Shown here: in pieces, positions 60,173 through 64,000 of the stretch
Numbering within the stretch: the first letter of the stretch is position 1
How the letters are laid out: each line of letters begins with the position of its first letter
Source: Zhengitettix transpicula
Taxonomy: Eukaryota > Arthropoda > Insecta > Orthoptera > Tetrigidae
DNA length: 64,000 bases
Reading direction: 5' to 3'
Assembly (NCBI GenBank): GCA_037074705.1
Contig: CM073590.1
Span: 50,743,895-50,807,894 of the forward strand
The notes under the pieces: generated by a model
The model's input: the letters and a program-made list of their open reading frames with translations, nothing else
Database searches by the model: none
Told to the model about the DNA's origin: nothing
Program-made: the position numbers and the translations under genes

Positions 60173-60562
60173 TAGTTTAAGGTTCCTACCCAGAATTTGC
60201 TTAAAGTGATTCTGGACACACCCTAGAAAATTTGCAAATTGGGCAATAGGTACTCTGTTCCACGCCCTTCCGATGGCGGGAGAGGGGAGGTTGCAGTGGG
60301 GACGCAGCATTCTCTTCTCCGTGTCTGGACCAGTTTAGGAGGCAGCTGGCCGACTGTTCCAATGGAAACAGAGAACAACTCTTACCGTTTGCTCAATGTC
60401 TGCGACCCTGGAACATACACCTCTCAAAACCAGGCCGCGGTGCCTCGTCTTGTGGGAACTTAAGTTAAAAAACTTAGAGAGGAAAAGGCATCCCCAATCG
60501 TAGCCCTCTCCGTCTGTCCAGAAAGGTTCTGTGTGCGAGAGTACAGCTCTCACAGGCTTCTT
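60173..60562 (-). repeat. Family A retroposon, head and middle, 3' part missing
   Basis: Minus-strand copy from GCTGTAGTTTAAGG through GGCGGGAGAGGGG, GACCAGTTTAGGAGGCAGC and ACACCTCTCAAAACC to CTCTCCGTCTG and CTCTCACAGGC. Unusually for a retroposon the tail side is missing while the 5' head is kept, so a later deletion is likely. Confidence 0.88.
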
Positions 60563-62059
60563 GCTTTTGGTATTCGTATTTTCTTTGATATTATTTTCAT
60601 AATGTCATTTAAATGACACTACGAGAACGTTGACTTTCATATATAAAATACATATTTACTTACGTATTAATCCCAACCAACACACACCGAATTGATGTAA
60701 TATTGATGTTCATCTCTCTACAATTATTTTTTAATTTAGGTCGATACGAATATTTCCGTTCTTAAAGTTGTAACTATCCCTTTCCTTTCATTTTACGAAC
60801 CCTTTTTTTTGCAGTAAATTTCTTCTCTCAGTTTTCGTTCTTGCTTCTCCAATATTTTAATTACGGTCTTTCTTTCTTTGCATTTCTTCTGTTGAGCACT
60901 ATTCTCATTTAGAACCCTTAGATCGTATTTGCCTACCTTACTCTTCTCCATAACTGAGTCAACGGAAAAAACGTCTCTACAGGTGAAACCACGCATACAT
61001 TACGGAACTAGGTATACAATCAAATTTATTGTACAGAGCCGAGTGCTCTAACCAGGAATTCCACGCACGAGAATTCCAACGTATCCCATAATGCTGTACT
61101 TTCGTAGGAACACTGAAAATGCAAGAAAAACCGCGAAACCCACCCAGTTTCCTACATAAATTTAATCTGCGTTACAATTCATGCGGCTAAATTGCTAATA
61201 AGAAATATTTCAAAACTACAGAAACATCAATATTGTTATCGACTCAATGAAGCCACGATTAAAATTATCCTACAGGACTACCGGTTAGAGGAAGGTCCCG
61301 TGTTCGATTATTTGAAATTTTTGCATCCTGATACTTTAATTGAACTATAAAGTATGTATGTGTGATTTTGCGTTTCTCATCGATATAACTCAGTATTTTA
61401 AATACTTCAATAGGTAACTTCAATGGAAAGACCAACTTACACGTAAAATTGTTCATAAAAATTTGTTAGAAAACTAATGTAACGTATGTTCTTAAACAGT
61501 CACACTTTCTATAATTGGGGAAAATTAAGTCCTTCAGAAACACGAAAACATGCCCAACAAATAGAGGTACAGAAATCATAATTTGAATCCCGATTTAAAA
61601 TAAAAGATAGCAAATACCATTCTTAGCTTTAACATTTTTACCTCGCCATTTAATACACACGTGGAAACAGTTCTGGATGAACAACACTGAATTGAGAAAT
61701 AAATTTCATAAATAAAAAATTTAAAATTTTTTATCACAGATACATGATTTTAGGAAAACTTCCAAGATCAGTCACGTAATCAATACATATCATGACCCTT
61801 AAGTTTGCGAACAATTATTTTCCGCAATGAAAATCGATGCTAAATGACGTGCAATTGAAAATCAGCGTGAAATATAAAGTTTCAACTATATCTATAAATG
61901 TAAACAAATTGGTTGAGAAAACGAAGTTCGATACTTCTCCTTGACATTTGATTTTTTGTTGTTCTTTTATACTATTTCTATATATATATTTGTGTTTGTA
62001 TACATAATTATCGATTTCTTCATTTTGTATAACAGAGTTATATATGAACGCGAAATATC
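60563..62059. other. Intergenic, with possible SINE scraps
   Basis: GAGCCGAGTGCTCTAACCAGG at 61036-61056 (read 20 bases from AGCC) is in reverse complement a tRNA-like D-arm (GGTTAGAGCACTCGGCT), and 61272-61303 reads GGTTAGAGGAAGGTCC followed by GTGTTCGATT. Both resemble parts of tRNA-derived SINE heads, but neither has a complete A and B box pair. No gene seen. Confidence 0.3.
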
Positions 62060-62066
62060 AACAGGA

Positions 62067-62246
62067 TTTAAAAAACCAAAACGTCCTCAGGTTTCATATT
62101 TACTAAATAAAGTTTGATTTCTTCGACACATATTTATGTGTTGTCCTTGGTTGTGCTTTTGTGGGTGATAATAGCCAAGCTCTTATTGTTCTGGTTAAGT
62201 ACAATTTATTAAATTTTGAAATCTGAGGACGTTTTGGTTTTTTAAT
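62067..62246. repeat. Inverted repeat, ~45-bp arms
   Basis: Left arm TTAAAAAACCAAAACGTCCT at 62068-62087, continuing CAGGTTTCATATTTACTAAA. The right arm, ending 62246, gives the same text in reverse complement with few changes (CAGATTTCAAAATTTAATAAA). The spacer is about 90 bp. Probably a small MITE. Confidence 0.8.
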
Positions 62247-62702
62247 TCCTGGAGATAATTTGTGTATATCATATATTTTTTTGTTATATTAAGCAAAAAA
62301 ATTAAAATATGTATTTGGCCCGCTGTAAGAAAAGGCTTCTCATCGCAGGGATTACGTATAGTGTGGGGATCTGGAAACACCTCTGCGCGTGAGCTTACTT
62401 CTGATATTACAGTTTCGTGGCATGGACTATAGAATAATACCTTCAATAGAGATTATTTAATAACTCAATATTATAAAATCATTACACGCTAAATGTCAAT
62501 GTTTGTTCTTCGTGTGTCTGAAACTTTCATACCCGGGGTAATAACTGATAAAATCTGGACAAAATATTTTTTTGTTTTAATTAAAGTGAAGGTGGTTTGA
62601 TGACGCGTGCTTGTGCGCCGCGTCATGCCGGCGAGAGATCGATGTGGAGTTTCCATGGCGTCGCGACGTACACACGGCGGTCGGCGGCAGTGCGGCCAGG
62701 CC

Positions 62703-63229
62703 ATGGGCGACGGCTCGTTCCTGGTGCAAGTCAGCAACAGCACGGTGTTCGTGCGCAGGGACAGTCCCAGCCGCGTGCCCCCCGCTGCGCTCCTGTGCTC
62801 GGCCTTCGTGCTGGGACTGTCCCTGAACGCGTCCGCGTGTGCCGGGCTCGCGGCTCTGCGCCAGGAGCGCTTCCACCTACGCCTGCTGATGCACGTGGTC
62901 CTGGGCTGTGCGCTGGACTGCGCGTGCAACGTACCAGCGTCGCTGCTGCTCATGTTCGCGGCGCCCAAGACGTCCTACACGAGGCAGGTGTGCGTCGTCA
63001 GCGGCGTCCTGGGCTACCTTATCCCGATGCTTCAGTCGGCGCTGCTGGCCATGCTGGCCCTCGAGCGCACTCTCTCGCTCAGGCGACTCGTCGACTACAG
63101 CCACAAAATAGCGCCGTCTTCATATAAAGGCTGCCGAAAATACTGGCTCCTGCCGCTGGGGGCGTGGGTATACGCCTTTCTTTTGGCGGGGCCCACAGTT
63201 GCTATGGATCTCAAGTACTTTGGCGACAG
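62703..63229 (+). CDS. Class A (rhodopsin-like) GPCR, exon encoding TM1-TM4, partial gene
   Basis: From the ATG at 62703 (context GCCATGG): short extracellular N-terminus with N12-S-T glycosylation site, TM1 ~28-52 (N42 at 1.50), TM2 ~61-85 (D72 at 2.50), C97 (3.25, disulfide), TM3 to E121-R122-T123 (3.49-3.51, so ERT replaces DRY), and TM4 ~147-168 with W155 (4.50) and P164. C97 to R122 is 25 residues, exactly the class A spacing. Upstream in-frame ATGs at 62625 and 62655 are possible starts, and a stop lies at 62601. The exon ends GACAG|GTAACA (donor at 63230, two bases of a codon left over). TM5-TM7 must lie downstream. The exon is strongly GC-rich against its surroundings. I cannot name the receptor or its ligand. 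Confidence 0.8.
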
Positions 63230-63239
63230 GTAACATACT

Positions 63240-63596
63240 TTGAGACAATTTTAAACTAGCATTTCGTTATAAAATTGATATTCATATTCATTTCAGTCTC
63301 CTTAAGAATAATTAACTTGTCTTTTTTATAATTTATTAGGATGAAACACTTATAATCAAATCAAAAATTTCCATTCCAAATATTACCAATTGCCAAAATA
63401 TTCAATATTGCATAAACTCTTATTTGCGACAATAATTAATTTAAAGAGTAAATTTATTAAAACAACAAATAATGTATACATATTGTAATGAATTATTTTA
63501 TTGATCTGGGTTTTTTAATTATATTTTATTATATTAAAGCAAAAAATTATTGAACATTAAAAATTGAAATGAATTTTATTAATATTATTAATTGTT
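63240..63596 (+). other. AT-rich sequence, presumed GPCR intron
   Basis: Follows the donor at 63230. Strongly AT-rich, with no reading frame of interest. Confidence 0.5.
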
Positions 63597-63601
63597 TTGA
63601 G

Positions 63602-63797
63602 CATGAAAACTCTTATCACAGGCACCTGTGAGTTTACGTCACAGAGATTAATTGCTCGCAACACATACCGCATGTTCCTGTTGTTGTACGCTGTAGTTGG
63701 AGGTCCTGGTTTTTTCTTTATTCGATCCTGCAGCTGTCCGGAGCGTCTCGTTGTTTGTTCTCAAATTTTTGGGCGATGTCCTCGTATCGACCGTTAA
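63602..63797 (+). CDS. Possible second GPCR exon (ECL2/TM5), uncertain
   Basis: TTGTTTTGAG ends at 63601 as a possible acceptor. Starting at C63602 completes the split codon (AG+C) and continues in frame MKTLITGTCEFTSQR, then NTYRMFLLLYAVVGGPGFFF. A Cys followed about 15 residues later by a hydrophobic, Pro-containing helix is what second extracellular loop plus TM5 should look like. The polypyrimidine tract is poor, no strong donor lies within TM5, and the frame stops at 63797. The exon end is unknown and the call may be wrong. Confidence 0.35.
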
Positions 63798-63928
63798 TGG
63801 GCAGGTACATATTTACTATTAGTTTTTATACTACTTGGATATAGATACATCTGTATTCTTCGGGATCCTGCCACCAACTGTTCCAACGAGTGTCCACCAA
63901 CTCTTTCAACGCTTTTTTAGGGTCACAG

Positions 63929-64000
63929 GCTATATGAGGGTTATCCGCTTTAATGGCTACTACCCTTTAATAGCATAGAAAGGGATAGAAAGGCGGGATT
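63929..64000 (-). repeat. Family A retroposon, tail end, cut by window edge
   Basis: CACAGGCTATATGAGGGTTATCC and CCCTTTAATAGCATAGAAAGGG match, on the minus strand, the last ~75 bp of the family. The T run (CTTTTTTAGGG) at about 63910-63922 is the reverse complement of its A tail. The rest continues to the right. Confidence 0.8.

Noticed and set aside
61036..61056. A tRNA gene on the minus strand
   Set aside because: Only the D-arm resembles a tRNA. The anticodon and T arms are missing.
62489..62968. 159- and 99-codon minus-strand frames opposite the GPCR exon
   Set aside because: GC-rich antisense shadows. The plus strand shows class A residues at correct spacing.

Overview
This is an AT-rich, repeat-dense eukaryotic window. 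The arthropod initiator TCAGT 31 bp below a TATA box, the insect-type transposon remnants (mariner, Tc1, a jockey-like LINE, a multicopy arthropod gene family) and the low gene density suggest an insect with a large genome, perhaps a polyneopteran such as a cockroach, termite or stick insect. The species cannot be fixed from sequence alone. No bacterial operons, CRISPR arrays or intact rRNA/tRNA genes are visible.

Only two host genes look intact. (1) A secreted proline/tyrosine-rich structural protein has its TATA box at 50877, initiator at 50908, a tiny first exon (MRL) at 50953-50961, a 1331-bp intron and one long exon at 52293-53315. It encodes a 16-residue signal peptide followed by YGPPPPEP repeats and polyproline runs. 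(2) At 62703-63229 a GC-rich exon encodes TM1 to TM4 of a class A GPCR and ends at a splice donor. A possible next exon starts at 63602, and the rest lies beyond the window.

Most of the remaining recognisable sequence is mobile-element debris. A roughly 550-bp poly(A)-tailed retroposon, called family A here, occurs 13 times on both strands, once with a clean 13-bp target duplication. Other elements are a decayed Tc1-type transposon (13.5-14.65 kb), a pseudogene of a multicopy arthropod family (21.7-22.3 kb), a TIR element carrying a family A insertion (23.96-24.81 kb), a 390-bp palindrome (25.8-26.2 kb), a 539-bp deleted mariner with TA duplications (40969-41507), three related copies of a microsatellite-headed, Helitron-like element with 281-bp tandem monomers (44.28-50.2 kb), a tRNA-like SINE head (49.0 kb) and a LINE reverse-transcriptase scrap (58.7 kb).

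The most striking region is 30089-38945. A mariner remnant is split by an 8.4-kb LTR retrotransposon with 4-bp duplications, a primer-binding site and a polypurine tract. Its 3' LTR is in turn split by a 5'-truncated family A copy. The LTR element has gag-like remnants, no pol that I can recognise, and in its place an intronless, frameshifted stretch of about five KH domains from the host vigilin (HDLBP/Dp1) gene. Both ends of that stretch are truncated, it is in the same orientation as the element, and no poly(A) tail is seen. This looks like a host mRNA captured by an LTR element, now decayed. The element also carries an inverted, rearranged copy of its own LTR.
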